Below are positions 25,860 through 38,911 of a DNA stretch of 64,000 nucleotides, one piece after another. Position numbers and translations under genes: made by a program. The notes beneath the pieces were generated by a model. It was not told the origin of the DNA. It saw only the letters and a program-made list of their open reading frames with translations, and made no database searches. The stretch lies in contig NC_079888.1 of the NCBI RefSeq assembly GCF_029227915.1, forward strand, positions 992,001 to 1,056,000. The letters run 5' to 3'. The first letter of the stretch is position 1. The number at the start of each line of letters is the position of its first letter. This DNA comes from Hydractinia symbiolongicarpus (taxonomy: Eukaryota > Cnidaria > Hydrozoa > Anthoathecata > Hydractiniidae).

Positions 25860-28800
25860 TGACACCGTTAAAAAGTCAATGAAATGTAGTTTTTGAAACT
25901 GTCTCTATTTCTTCAGCGCGAACTAACGGCTAGGATTGGTCCCACAGTGAAAAATGACTTATTTATCTAAATTTTTATATGAAGCGCTACCACAGGGTCC
26001 AGTGTAATCGTTGAGTTCCGGGAATCATGTCGAGTTAAAAAGAATGTTATTTCTTGGAGTCCAATTGGCTCATTTATCACATTTATAAGGTCACAGTCCA
26101 GAATCAGTTCAATTAAGTCCCACAGTCAATCGTTTCACTTTTAAAAGCGATACAACATAGTAATATCGGAAAAAATCGCTAAATACATGTTGGTACAAAT
26201 ATGTGAAGCAACCGTTGTAACTCAAACGGATTGACACCGTTAGAAAGTCAATGAAAGGTAGTTTTTGAAACTGTCTCTATTTCTTTGGCGTGAACTAACG
26301 GATAGGATTGTTCCCACAGTAAAAAATGACTTATTTATCGAAATTTTGAAATTAAGCGCTACCACAGGGTCCAGTGTAATCGCTGAGTTTCGGCAATCAC
26401 GTCGAGTTAAAAAGAATGTTATTTCTTGGAGTCCAATTGGCTCATTTATCACATTTACCAGGTCACAGTCCAGAATCAGTTCAACTATGTCCCACAGTCA
26501 ATCGGTTCACCGTTAAAAGCGATACAACTTAGTAACATCGGAACAAAATCACTAAATACATGTTGGTACGATTATGTGACACAATCATTGCAACTCAAAC
26601 GGATTGACACCGTTAGAAAGTCAATGAAATGTAGTTTTTGAAACTGTCTCTATTTCTTCAGCGCGAACTAGCGCCTAGGATTGGTCCCACAGTAAAAAAT
26701 GACTTATTTATCTAAATTTTTAAATAAACCGCTACCACAGGGTGCAGTGTAATCGTTGAGTTCCGCCAATCATGTGGAGTTAAAAAGAATGTTATTTCTT
26801 GGAGTTTAATTGGCCCATTTATCACATTTATAAGGTCACAGTCCAGAATCAGTTCAACTAAGTCCCACAGTCAATCGGTTCACCGTTAAAAGCGATACAA
26901 CTTAGTAATATCGAAACAAAATCACTAAATACATGTTGGTACGAATATGTGACACGATCGTTGTAACTCAAACGGATTGACACCGTTAAAAAGTCAATGA
27001 AATGTAGTTTTTGAAACTGTCTCTATTTCTTCAGCGCGAACTAACGGCTAGGATTGGTCCCACAGTGAAAAATGACTTATTTATCTAAATTTTTATATGA
27101 AGCGCTACCACAGGGTCCAGTGTAATCGTTGAGTTCCGGGAATCATGTCGAGTTAAAAAGAATGTTATTTCTTGGAGTCCAATTGGCTCATTTATCACAT
27201 TTATAAGGTCACAGTCCAGAATCAGTTCAATTAAGTCCCACAGTCAATCGTTTCACTTTTAAAAGCGATACAACATAGTAATATCGGAAAAAATCGCTAA
27301 ATACATGTTGGTACAAATATGTGAAGCAACCGTTGTAACTCAAACGGATTGACACCGTTAGAAAGTCAATGAAAGGTAGTTTTTGAAACTGTCTCTATTT
27401 CTTTGGCGTGAACTAACGGATAGGATTGTTCCCACAGTAAAAAATGACTTATTTATCGAAATTTTGAAATTAAGCGCTACCACAGGGTCCAGTGTAATCG
27501 CTGAGTTTCGGCAATCACGTCGAGTTAAAAAGAATGTTATTTCTTGGAGTCCAATTGGCTCATTTATCACATTTATCAGGTCACAGTCCAGAATCAGTTC
27601 AACTATGTCCCACAGTCAATCGGTTCACCGTTAAAAGCGATACAACTTAGTAATATCGAAACAAAATCACTAAATACATGTTGGTACGAATATGTGACAC
27701 AATCGTTGTAACTCAAACTGATTGACACCTTTAAAAAGACAATGAAATGTAGTTTTTGAAACTGTCTCTATTTCTTCAGCGTGAACAAACGGCTAGGATT
27801 GTTCCCACAGTAAAAATTGACTTATTAATCTTACTTTTTAAATGAAGCGCTACCACACCGCCCAGTGTAATCGCTGAATACCAGCAATCCTGTCAAATTA
27901 AGAAGAATGTCATTCCTTGGAGTCCAATTGGCTCATTTATCACATTTATCAGGTCACAGTCCAGAATCAGTTCAACTAAGTCCCACAGTCAATCGGTTCA
28001 CCGTTAAAAGCGATACAAATTAGTAATATCGGAACAAAATCACTAAATACATGTTGGTACGAATATGTGACACGATCGTTGTAACTCAAACGGATTGACA
28101 CCGTTAAAAAGTCAATGAAATGTAGTTTTTGAAACTGTCTCTATTTCTTCAGCGCGAACTAACGGCTAGGATTGGTCTCACAGTGAAAAATGACTTATTT
28201 ATCTAAATTTTTATATGAAGCGCTACCACAGGGTCCAGTGTAATCGTTGAGTTCCGGGAATCATGTCGAGTTAAAAAGAATGTTATTTCTTGGAGTCCAA
28301 TTGGCTCATTTATCACATTTATAAGGTCACAGTCCAGAATCAGTTCAATTAAGTCCCACAGTCAACCGTTTCACTTTTAAAAGCGATACAACATAGTAAT
28401 ATCGGAAAAAATCGCTAAATACATGTTGGTACAAATATGTGAAGCAACCGTTGTAACTCAAACGGATTGACACCGTTAGAAAGTCAATGAAAGGTAGTTT
28501 TTGAAACTGTCTCTATTTCTTTGGCGTGAACTAACGGATAGGATTGTTCCCACAGTAAAAAATGACTTATTTATCGAAATTTTGAAATTAAGCGCTACCA
28601 CAGGGTCCAGTGTAATCGCTGAGTTTCGGCAATCACGTCGAGTTAAAAAGAATGTTATTTCTTGGAGTCCAATTGGCTCATTTATCACATTTATCAGGTC
28701 ACAGTCCAGAATCAGTTCAACTATGTCCCACAGTCAATCGGTTCACCGTTAAAAGCGATACAACTTAGTAATATCGAAACAAAATCACTAAATACATGTT

Positions 28801-29958
28801 GGTACGAATATGTGACACAATCGTTGTAACTCAAACTGATTGACACCTTTAAAAAGACAATGAAATGTAGTTTTTGAAACTGTCTCTATTTCTTCAGCGT
28901 GAACAAACGGCTAGGATTGGTCCCACAGTAAAAATTGACTTATTAATCTTACTTTTTAAATGAAGCGCTACCACACCGCCCAGTGTAATCGCTGAATACC
29001 AGCAATCCTGTCAAATTAAGAAGTATGTCATTCCTTGGAGTCCAATTGGCTCATTTATCACATTTATCAGGTCACAGTCCAGAATCAGTTCAACTAAGTC
29101 CCACAGTCAATCGGTTCACCGTTAAAAGCGATACAAATTAGTAATATCGGAACAAAATCACTAAATACATGTTGGTACGAATATGTGACACGATCGTTGT
29201 AACTCAAACGGATTGACACCGTTAAAAAGTCAATGAAATGTAGTTTTTGAAACTGTCTCTATTTCTTCAGCGCGAACTAACGGCTAGGATTGGTCTCACA
29301 GTGAAAAATGACTTATTTATCTAAATTTTTATATGAAGCGCTACCACAGGGTCCAGTGTAATCGTTGAGTTCCGGGAATCATGTCGAGTTAAAAAGAATG
29401 TTATTTCTTGGAGTCCAATTGGCTCATTTATCACATTTATAAGGTCACAGTCCAGAATCAGTTCAATTAAGTCCCACAGTCAACCGTTTCACTTTTAAAA
29501 GCGATACAACATAGTAATATCGGAAAAAATCGCTAAATACATGTTGGTACAAATATGTGAAGCAACCGTTGTAACTCAAACGGATTGACACCGTTAGAAA
29601 GTCAATGAAAGGTAGTTTTTGAAACTGTCTCTATTTCTTCGGCGTGAACTAACGGATAGGATTGTTCCCACAGTAAAAAATGACTTATTTATCGAAATTT
29701 TTAAATTAAGCGCTACCACAGGGTCCAGTGTAATCGCTGAGTTTCGGCAATCACGTCGAGTTAAAAAGAATGTTATTTCTTGGAGTCCAATTGGCTCATT
29801 TATCACATTTACCAGGTCACAGTCCAGAATCAGTTCAACTAAGTCCCACAGTCAATCGGTTCACCGTTAAAAGCGATACAAATTAGTAATATCGGAACAA
29901 AATCACTAAATACATGTTGGTACGAATATGTGACACGATCGTTGTAACTCAAACGGAT
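25860..29958. repeat. 3-monomer higher-order repeat (1118 bp), 3 2/3 units
   Basis: Units start at 25860, 26978, 28096 and 29214, exactly 1118 bp apart. Their order is M4-M5-M7, M4-M5-M3, M4-M5-M3, then M4-M5. The first three M5 copies share ctttggcgtg and attttgaaatt, variants that are rare or absent elsewhere, so these units descend from one recent founder. Units 2 and 3 also share caaactgattgacac at about 27713 and 28831. This is the cleanest higher-order array in the window. Confidence 0.9.
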
Positions 29959-31449
29959 TGACACCGTTAAAAAGTCAATGAAATGTAGTTTTTGAAACTG
30001 TCTCTATTTCTTCAGCGCGAACTAACGGCTAGGATTGGTCTCACAGTGAAAAATGACTTATTTATCTAAATTTTTATATGAAGCGCTACCACAGGGTCCA
30101 GTGTAATCGTTGAGTTCCGGGAATCATGTCGAGTTAAAAAGAATGTTATTTCTTGGAGTCCAATTGGCTCATTTATCACATTTATAAGGTCACAGTCCAG
30201 AATCAGTTCAATTAAGTCCCACAGTCAACCGTTTCACTTTTAAAAGCGATACAACATAGTAATATCGGAAAAAATCGCTAAATACATGTTGGTACAAATA
30301 TGTGAAGCAACCGTTGTAACTCAAACGGATTGACACCGTTAGAAAGTCAATGAAAGGTAGTTTTTGAAACTGTCTCTATTTCTTCGGCGTGAACTAACGG
30401 ATAGGATTGTTCCCACAGTAAAAAATGACTTATTTATCGAAATTTTTAAATTAAGCGCTACCACAGGGTCCAGTGTAATCGCTGAGTTTCGGCAATCACG
30501 TCGAGTTAAAAAGAATGTTATTTCTTGGAGTCCAATTGGCTCATTTATCACATTTACCAGGTCACAGTCCAGAATCAGTTCAACTATGTCCCACAGTCAA
30601 TCGGTTCACCGTTAAAAGCGATACAACTTAGTAACATCGGAACAAAATCACTAAATACATGTTGGTACGAATATGTGACACAATCGTTGTAACTGAAACG
30701 GATTGACACCGTTAGAAAGTCAATGAAAGGTAGTTTTTGAAACTGTCTCTATTTCTTCAGCGTGAACTAACGGATAGGATTGGTCTCACAGTAAAAAATG
30801 ACTTATTTATCGAAATTTTCAAATGAAGCGCTACCACAGAGTCCAGTGTAATCGTTAAGTTCCGGCAATCATGTGGAGTTAAAAAGAATGTTATTTCTTG
30901 GAGTTCAATTGGCCCATTTATCACATTTATAAGGTCACAGTCCAGAATCAGTTCAACTAAGTCCCACAGTCAATCGGTTCACCGTTAAAAGCGATACAAC
31001 TTAGTAATATCGGAACAAAATCACTAAATACATGTTGATACGAATATGTGACGCAACCGTTGTAACTCAAACGGATTGACACCGTTAGAAAGTCAATGAA
31101 ATGTAGTTTTTGAAACTGTCTCTATTTCTTCAGCGCGAACTAGCGCCTAGGATTGGTCCCACAGTAAAAAATGCCTTATTTATCTAAATTTTTAAATAAA
31201 GCGCTACCACAGGGTGCAGTGTAATCGTTGAGTTCCGGCAATCATGTGGAGTTAAAAAGAATGTTATTTCTTGGAGTTTAATTGGCCCATTTATCACATT
31301 TATAAGGTCACAGTCCAGAATCAGTTCAACTAAGTCCCACAGTCAATCGGTTCACCGTTAAAAGCGATACAACTTAGTAATATCGGAACAAAATCACTAA
31401 ATACATGTTGATACGAATATGTGACGCAACCGTTGTAACTCAAACGGAT

Positions 31450-33687
31450 TGACATCTTTAAAAAGACAATGAAATGTAGTTTTTGAAACTGTCTCTATTT
31501 CTGCAGCGTGAACAAACGGCTAGGATTGGTCCCACAGTAAAAAATGACTTATTAATGTTACTTTTTAAATGAAGCAGTACCACACCGCCCAGTGTATTCG
31601 CTGAGTACCAGCAATCCTGTCAAATTAAGAAGAATGTCATATCCTTGGAGTCCAATTGGCTGATTTATCACATTTATCAGGTCACAGTCCAGAATCAGTT
31701 CAACTAAGTCCCACAGTCAATCGGTTCACCGTTAAAAGCGATACAACTTAGTAATATCGGAACAAAATCACTAAATACATGTTGGTACGAATATGTGACA
31801 CGATCGTTGTAACTCAAACGGATTGACACCGTTAAAAAGTCAATGAAATGTAGTTTTTGAAACTGTCTCTATTTCTTCAGCGCGAACTAACGGCTAGGAT
31901 TGGTCTCACAGTGAAAAATGACTTATTTATCTAAATTTTTATATGAAGCGCTACCACAGGGTCCAGTGTAATCGTTGAGTTCCGGGAATCATGTCGAGTT
32001 AAAAAGAATGTTATTTCTTGGAGTCCAATTGGCGCATTTATCACATTTATAAGGTCACAGTCCAGAATCAGTTCAATTAAGTCCCACAGTCAATCGTTTC
32101 ACTTTTAAAAGCGATACAACATAGTAATATCGGAAAAAATCGCTAAATACATGTTGGTACAAATATGTGAAGCAACCGTTGTAACTCAAACGGATTGACA
32201 CCGTTAGAAAGTCAATGAAAGGTAGTTTTTGAAACTGTCTCTATTTCTTCGGCGTGAACTAACGGATAGGATTGTTCCCACAGTAAAAAATGACTTATTT
32301 ATCGAAATTTTTAAATTAAGCGCTACCACAGGGTCCAGTGTAATCGCTGAGTTTCGGCAATCACGTCGAGTTAAAAAGAATGTTATTTCTTGGAGTCCAA
32401 TTGGCTCATTTATCACATTTATAAGGTCACAGTCCAGAATCAGTTCAACTAAGTCCCACAGTCAATCGGTTCACCGTTAAAAGCGATACAACTTAGTAAT
32501 ATCGGAACAAAATCACTAAATACATGTTGATACGAATATGTGACGCAACCGTTGTAACTCAAACGGATTGACATCTTTAAAAAGACAATGAAATGTAGTT
32601 TTTGAAACTGTCTCTATTTCTGCAGCGTGAACAAACGGCTAGGATTGGTCCCACAGTAAAAAATGACTTATTAATGTTACTTTTTAAATGAAGCAGTACC
32701 ACACCGCCCAGTGTATTCGCTGAGTACCAGCAATCCTGTCAAATTAAGAAGAATGTCATATCCTTGGAGTCCAATTGGCTGATTTATCACATTTATCAGG
32801 TCACAGTCCAGAATCAGTTCAACTAAGTCCCACAGTCAATCGGTTCACCGTTAAAAGCGATACAACTTAGTAATATCGGAACAAAATCACTAAATACATG
32901 TTGGTACGAATATGTGACACGATCGTTGTAACTCAAACGGATTGACACCGTTAAAAAGTCAATGAAATGTAGTTTTTGAAACTGTCTCTATTTCTTCAGC
33001 GCGAACTAACGGCTAGGATTGGTCTCACAGTGAAAAATGACTTATTTATCTAAATTTTTATATGAAGCGCTACCACAGGGTCCAGTGTAATCGTTGAGTT
33101 CCGGGAATCATGTCGAGTTAAAAAGAATGTTATTTCTTGGAGTCCAATTGGCGCATTTATCACATTTATAAGGTCACAGTCCAGAATCAGTTCAATTAAG
33201 TCCCACAGTCAATCGTTTCACTTTTAAAAGCGATACAACATAGTAATATCGGAAAAAATCGCTAAATACATGTTGGTACAAATATGTGAAGCAACCGTTG
33301 TAACTCAAACGGATTGACACCGTTAGAAAGTCAATGAAAGGTAGTTTTTGAAACTGTCTCTATTTCTTCGGCGTGAACTAACGGATAGGATTGTTCCCAC
33401 AGTAAAAAATGACTTATTTATCGAAATTTTTAAATTAAGCGCTACCACAGGGTCCAGTGTAATCGCTGAGTTTCGGCAATCACGTCGAGTTAAAAAGAAT
33501 GTTATTTCTTGGAGTCCAATTGGCTCATTTATCACATTTATCAGGTCACAGTCCAGAATCAGTTCAACTATGTCCCACAGTCAATCGGTTCACCGTTAAA
33601 AGCGATACAACTTAGTAATATCGGAACAAAATCACCAAATACATGTTGATACGAATATGTGACGCAACCGTTGTAACTCAAACGGAT
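31450..33687. repeat. Tandem duplication of an M1-M4-M5 block (1119 bp)
   Basis: Two adjacent copies start at 31450 and 32569 with the order M1, M4, M5. Both carry the private variants tttctgcagcgtgaac (about 31497 and 32616, creating a PstI site) and attggcgcatttatc (about 32027 and 33146). These variants are not the norm in other M1 or M4 copies. The block duplicated as a unit, recently enough to keep its markers. Confidence 0.85.
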
Positions 33688-33704
33688 TGACACCTTTAAA
33701 AAGA

Positions 33705-36700
33705 CAATGAAATGTAGTTTTTGAAACTGTCTCTATTTCTTCAGCGTGAACAAACGGCTAGGATTGGTCCCACAGTAAAAATTGACTTATTAATCTTACT
33801 TTTTAAATGAAGCGCTACCACACCGCCCAGTGTAATCGCTGAGTACCAGCAATCCTGTCAAATTAAGAAAAATGTCATTCCTTGGAGTCCAATTGGCTCA
33901 TTTATCACATTTATCAGGTCACAGTCCAGAATCAGTTCAACTAAGTCCCACAGTCAATCGGTTCACCGTTAAAAGCGATACAACTTAGTAATATCGGAAC
34001 AAAATCACTAAATACATGTTGGTACGATTATGTGACACAATCATTGTAACTCAAACGGATTGACACCGTTAGAAAGTCAATGAAATGTAGTTTTTGAAAC
34101 TGTCTCTATTTCTTCAGCGCGAACTAGCGCCTAGGATTGGTCCCACAGTAAAAAATGACTTATTTATCTAAATTTTTAAATAAACCGCTACCACAGGGTG
34201 CAGTGTAATCGTTGAGTTCCGGCAATCATGTGGAGTTAAAAAGAATGTTATTTCTTGGAGTTTAATTGGCCCATTTATCACATTTATAAGGTCACAGTCC
34301 AGAATCAGTTCAACTAAGTCCCACAGTCAATCGGTTCACCTTTAAAAGCGATACAACTTAGTAATATCGGAACAAAATCACTAAATACATGTTGGTACGA
34401 ATATGTGACACGATCGTTGTAACTCAAACGGATTGACACCGTTAAAAAGTCAATGAAATGTAGTTTTTGAAACTGTCTCTATTTCTTCAGCGCGAACTAA
34501 CGGCTAGGATTGGTCCCACAGTGAAAAATGACTTATTTATCTAAATTTTTATATGAAGCGCTACCACAGGGTCCAGTGTAATCGTTGAGTTCCGGGAATC
34601 ATGTCGAGTTAAAAAGAATGTTATTTCTTGGAGTCCAATTGGCTCATTTATCACATTTATAAGGTCACAGTCCAGAATCAGTTCAATTAAGTCCCACAGT
34701 CAATCGTTTCACTTTTAAAAGCGATACAACATAGTAATATCGGAAAAAATCGCTAAATACATGTTGGTACAAATATGTGAAGCAACCGTTGTAACTCAAA
34801 CGGATTGACACCGTTAGAAAGTCAATGAAAGGTAGTTTTTGAAACTGTCTCTATTTCTTCGGCGTGAACTAACGGATAGGATTGTTCCCACAGTAAAAAA
34901 TGACTTATTTATCGAAATTTTTAAATTAAGCGCTACCACAGGGTCCAGTGTAATCGCTGAGTTTCGGCAATCACGTCGAGTTAAAAAGAATGTTATTTCT
35001 TGGAGTCCAATTGGCTCATTTATCACATTTATCAGGTCACAGTCCAGAATCAGTTCAACTATGTCCCACAGTCAATCGGTTCACCGTTAAAAGCGATACA
35101 ACTTAGTAATATCGAAACAAAATCACTAAATACATGTTGGTACGAATATGTGACACAATCGTTGTAACTCAAACGGATTGACACCGTTAGAAAGTCATTG
35201 AAATGTAGTTTTTGAAACTGTCTCTATTTCTTCAGCGTGAACTAACGGCTAGGATTAGTCCCGCAGTAAAAAATGACTTATTAATCTTAATTTTTATATG
35301 AAGCGCTACCACACCGCCCAGTGTATTCGCTGAGTACCAGCAATTCTGTCAAATTAAGACGAATGTCATTCCTTGGAGTCCAATTGGCTCATTTATCACA
35401 TTTATCAGGTCACAGTCCAGAATCAGTTCAACTAAGCCCCACAGTCAATCGTTTTACCGTTGAAAGCGATACAACTTAGTAATATCGGAACAAAATCACT
35501 AAATACATGTTGGTACGAATATGTGACACAATCGTTGTGACTCAAACGGATTGACACCGTTAGAAAGTCAATGAAATGTAGTTTGTGAAACTGTCTTAAT
35601 TTCTTTAGCGCGAACTAACGGTCAGGATTGGTCCCACAGTGAAAAATGACTTATTTATCTAAATTTTTAAATGAAGCGCTTACACAGGGTCCAGTGTAAT
35701 CGTTGAGTTCCGGGAATCATGTCGAGTTAAAAAGAATGTTATATCTTGGAGTCCAATTGGCTCATTTATCACATTTAAAAGGTCACAGTCCAGAATCAGT
35801 TCAATTAAGTCCCACAGTCAATCGTTTCACTTTTAAAAGCGATATAACTTAGTAATATCGGAAAAAATCGCTAAATACATGTTGGTACAAATATGTGAAG
35901 CAATCGTTGTAACTCAAACGGATTGACACCGTTAGAAAGTCAATGAAAGGTAGTTTTTGAAACTGTCTCTATTTCTTCGGCGTGAACTAACGGATAGGAT
36001 TGTTCTCACAGTAAAAAATGACTTATTTATCGAAATTTTTAAATGAAGCGCTACCACAGGGTCCAGTGTAATCGCTGAGTTCCCGCAATCACGTCGAGTT
36101 AAAAAGAATGTTATTTCTTGGAATCCAATTGGCTCATTTAACACATTTATCAGGTCACAGTCCAGAATCAGTTCAACTAAGCCCCACAGTCAATCGGTTC
36201 ACCGTTAAAAGCGATACAACTTAGTAATATCGGAACAAAATTACTAAATACATGTTGGTACGAATATGTGACGCAACCGTTGTAACTCAAACGGATTGCC
36301 ACCGTTAAAAAGACAATGAAATATAGTTTTTGAAACTGTCTCTATTTCTTCAGCGTGAACTAACGGCTAGGATTGGTCCCACAGTAAAAAATGACTTAGT
36401 AATCTTAATTTTCAAATGAAGCGCTACCACACCGCCCAGTGTAATCGCTGAGTTCCGGGAATCATGTCGAGTTAAAAAGAATGTTATTTCTTGGTGTCCA
36501 AATGGCTCATTTATCACATTTATAAGATCATAGTCCAGAATCAGTTCAATTAAGTCCCACAGTCAATCGTTTCACTGTTAAAAGCGATACAACTTAGTAA
36601 TGTCGGAACAAAATCACTAAATACATGTTGGTACGAATATGTGACGCAACCGTTGTAACTCAAACGGATTGACACCGTTAAAAAGACAATAAAATGTAGT

Positions 36701-37352
36701 TTTTGAAACTGTCTCTATTTCTTTAGCGTGAACTAACGGCTAGGATTGGTCCCACAGTAAAAAATGACTTATTAATCTTAATTTTTAAATGAAACGTTAC
36801 CACACCGCCCATAGTAAACGCTGAGTTCCAGCAATCCTGTCAAATTAAGAAGAATGTCATTCCTTTGAGTCCAATTGGCTCATTTATCACATTTATCAGG
36901 TCACAGTCCAGAATCAGTTCAACTAAGTCCCACAGTCAATCCGTTCACCGTTAAATACGATACAACTTAGTAAGATCGGAACAAATCGTTAAATACATGT
37001 TGGTACGAATACGTGACGTAATCGTTGTAACTCAAACAGATTGACACCGTTAGAAAGTCAATGAAATGTAGTTTTTGAGACTTTCTCTATACCTTCAGTG
37101 CCAACTAACGGCTAGAATGGTCCCACAGTAAAAAATGACTTATTTATCTAAATTTTTAAATGAAGCGCTACCACAGGGTCCAGTGTAATCGTTGAGTTCC
37201 GGCAATCATGTCGAGTTAAAAAGAATGTTATTTCTTGGAGTCCAATTGGCTCATTTATCACATTCATAAAGACACAGTCCAGAATCAGTTGAATTAAGTC
37301 CCACAGTCAATCGTTTCACTTTTAAAAGCGATACAACTTAGTAATATCGGAA
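33705..37352. repeat. Segmental duplication, copy A (3,648 bp)
   Basis: This stretch matches 41458-45105 base for base apart from a handful of differences, at a constant offset of 7,753 bp. Shared private features include gtagtttgtgaaactgtctt, gcgcttacacagg, ttaaatacgatac, cccatagtaaacgctgag and tataccttcagtgcc. Differences seen include cccgcag against cccacag (about 35271 and 43024), atttaacac against atttatcac (about 36138 and 43891), and tcacatt against tccctat (about 35769 and 43522). The match begins after 33704 and ends after 37352. It covers about 9.8 monomers. Confidence 0.9.
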
Positions 37353-38759
37353 AAAATCGTTAAAGACATGTTGGTACGAATATGTGATGCAACCGTTGTA
37401 CCTCAAACGGATTGACACCGTTAGAAAGTCAATGAAAGGTAGTTTTTAAAACTGTCTCTATTTCTTCAGCGTGAACTAACGGATAGGATTGGTCCCACAG
37501 TAAAAAAATGACTTATTTATCGAAACTTTTAAATGAAGCGCTACCACAGGGTCCAGTGTAATCGTTGAGTTCCGGCTATCATGTCGAGTTAAGAAGAATG
37601 TTATTTCTTGGAATCCAATTCCCTCATTAATCAGGTTCATAAGGACACAGTCCAGAACCTATTCAATTAAGTCCCACAGTCAATCGTTTCACTTTTAAAA
37701 GCGATACAACTTAGTAATATCGGAAAAAATCGCTAAATACATGTTGGTACGAATATGTGAAGCAACCGTTCGTTGTAACTCAAACGGATTGACACCGTTA
37801 GAAAATCAATGAAAGGTAGTTTTTGAAACTGTCTCTATTTCTTTAGCGGGAACTAACGCATAGGATTGGTCCCACAGTAAAAAATGACATATTTATCGTA
37901 ATTTTTAAATGAAGCGCTACCACAGGGTCCAGTGTAATCGCTGAGTTCCGGCTATCATGTCAAGTTAAGAAGAATGTTATTTCTTGGAATCCAATTTCCT
38001 CATTTATCAGGTTCATAAGGACACAGTCCGTAATCAATTCAATTAAGTCCCACAGTCAATCGTTTCACTTTTAAAAGCGATACAACTGAGTAATATCGGA
38101 AAAAATCGCTAAATACATGTTGGTACGAATATGTGAAGCAACCGTTGTAACTCAAACGGATTGACACCGTTAGGAAATCAATGAAAGGTAGTTTTTGAAA
38201 CTTTCTCTATTTCTTTAGCGGGAACTAACGCATAGGATTGGTCCCACAGTAAAAAATGACTTATTTATCGTAATTTTTAAATGAAGCGCTACCACAGGGT
38301 CCAGTGTAATCGCTGAGTTCCGGGAATCATGTCGAGTTAAAAAGAATTTTATTTCTTGGAGTTCAATTGACTCATTTGTCGCATTAATAAGGTCACAGTC
38401 CAGAATCAGTTGAACTAAGTCCCACAGTCAATCAGTTCACGGTTAAAAGCGATACAACTTAGTAATATCGGAACAAAATCACTAAATACATTTTGGTACG
38501 AATATGTGACGCAACCGTTGTAACTCAAACGGATTGCCACCGTTAAAAAGACAATGAAATGTAGTTTTTGAAACTGTCTCTATTTCTTCAGCGTGAACTA
38601 ACGGCTAGGATTGGTCCGACATTAAAAAATGACTTAGTAATCTTAATTTTCAAATGAAGTGCTACCACACCGCCCAGTGTAATCGCTGAGTTCCAGCAAT
38701 CCTGTCAAATTAAGAAGAATGTCATTCCTTGGAGTCCAATTGGCTCATTTATCACATTT
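37353..38759. repeat. Diverged satellite left of the retrotransposon
   Basis: About 3.8 monomers with more private changes than the core, such as ggaatccaattccctc, ttcataaggacacag, agcgggaactaacgcatagg and tgacttagtaatcttaattttc. Two consecutive copies (from about 37420 and 37790) share ggctatcatgtc and ttcataaggacac, so they are a local duplication. At 37767-37774 the normal ccgtt is followed by an extra cgtt, a 4-bp tandem duplication. The last monomer is interrupted at 38759 by the mobile element. No gene is seen. Confidence 0.85.
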
Positions 38760-38808
38760 TTTTATTTATTTATTTATTTTTATTTTATTTTATTTATTTC
38801 TTTATTTA
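38757..38808 (-). repeat. A-rich (AAAT/AAATA)n tail of the retrotransposon
   Basis: On the plus strand this is a run of T interrupted by single A at intervals of 3-5 bases, with one C near 38800. On the element's strand it is an AAAT/AAATA microsatellite tail at the 3' end, next to the satellite junction. Its first T residues overlap the satellite's own cattt, so the exact left junction is uncertain by a few bases. The tail shows the element was copied from RNA and inserted with its 3' end to the left. Confidence 0.85.
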
Positions 38809-38911
38809 AAGTTGGATCCAGCATATTTACAATGTACTAATTTGCACCAACTATCAAATTTAAATATGTAAATACTAAGTGATAAACTTACAAATAAAAT
38901 ACTAAAATAAA
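38809..38911 (-). other. 3' untranslated region of the retrotransposon
   Basis: About 100 bp of A+T-rich sequence between the second TGA of the ORF2 remnant and the A-rich tail. It holds no open frame. A TTTATT at 38801-38806 reads AATAAA on the element strand and could be its polyadenylation signal, although the neighbouring tail repeats make such matches easy by chance. Confidence 0.7.

Larger units (their letters stand above)
15263..33704. repeat. Homogenised core built on an M4-M5 monomer pair
   Basis: About 49 full monomers plus one truncated one. An M4 monomer (ttatatgaagc, ccgggaatc, acatagtaat, gtacaaatatgtgaag) is followed by an M5 monomer (ggataggattgttccc, gagtttcggcaatcacg) again and again: M5 starts near 16751, 19735, 21599, 23250, 24368, 26232, 27350, 28468, 29586, 30331, 32196 and 33315. 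Between pairs lie one to several M3, M7, M1, M2 or M6 copies. Subunits are very similar to one another, indicating recent homogenisation. Chimeric monomers occur at about 20108, 23996 and 25113. No gene is seen. Confidence 0.85.
1..38759. repeat. Satellite array, left part (~373-bp monomer, ~104 copies)
   Basis: Head-to-tail tandem copies of a ~373-bp monomer fill this stretch without interruption. The same landmarks recur in the same order in every copy: tgacaccgttagaaagtcaa, then tagtttttgaaactgt, a subfamily-variable segment, ggctcatttatcac, acagtccagaatcagttcaa, gcgatacaacttagtaat, and aaatacatgttggtacgaat. Using tgacacc as the zero point, successive starts lie 371-374 bp apart (10041 and 13025 are 8 monomers or 2984 bp apart). 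All monomers point the same way. No coding gene is present; the recurring short open frames are explained by the repeat. The array is cut by the left edge of the window and by the retrotransposon at 38760. Whether it is centromeric, pericentromeric or interstitial cannot be told from sequence. Confidence 0.98.
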
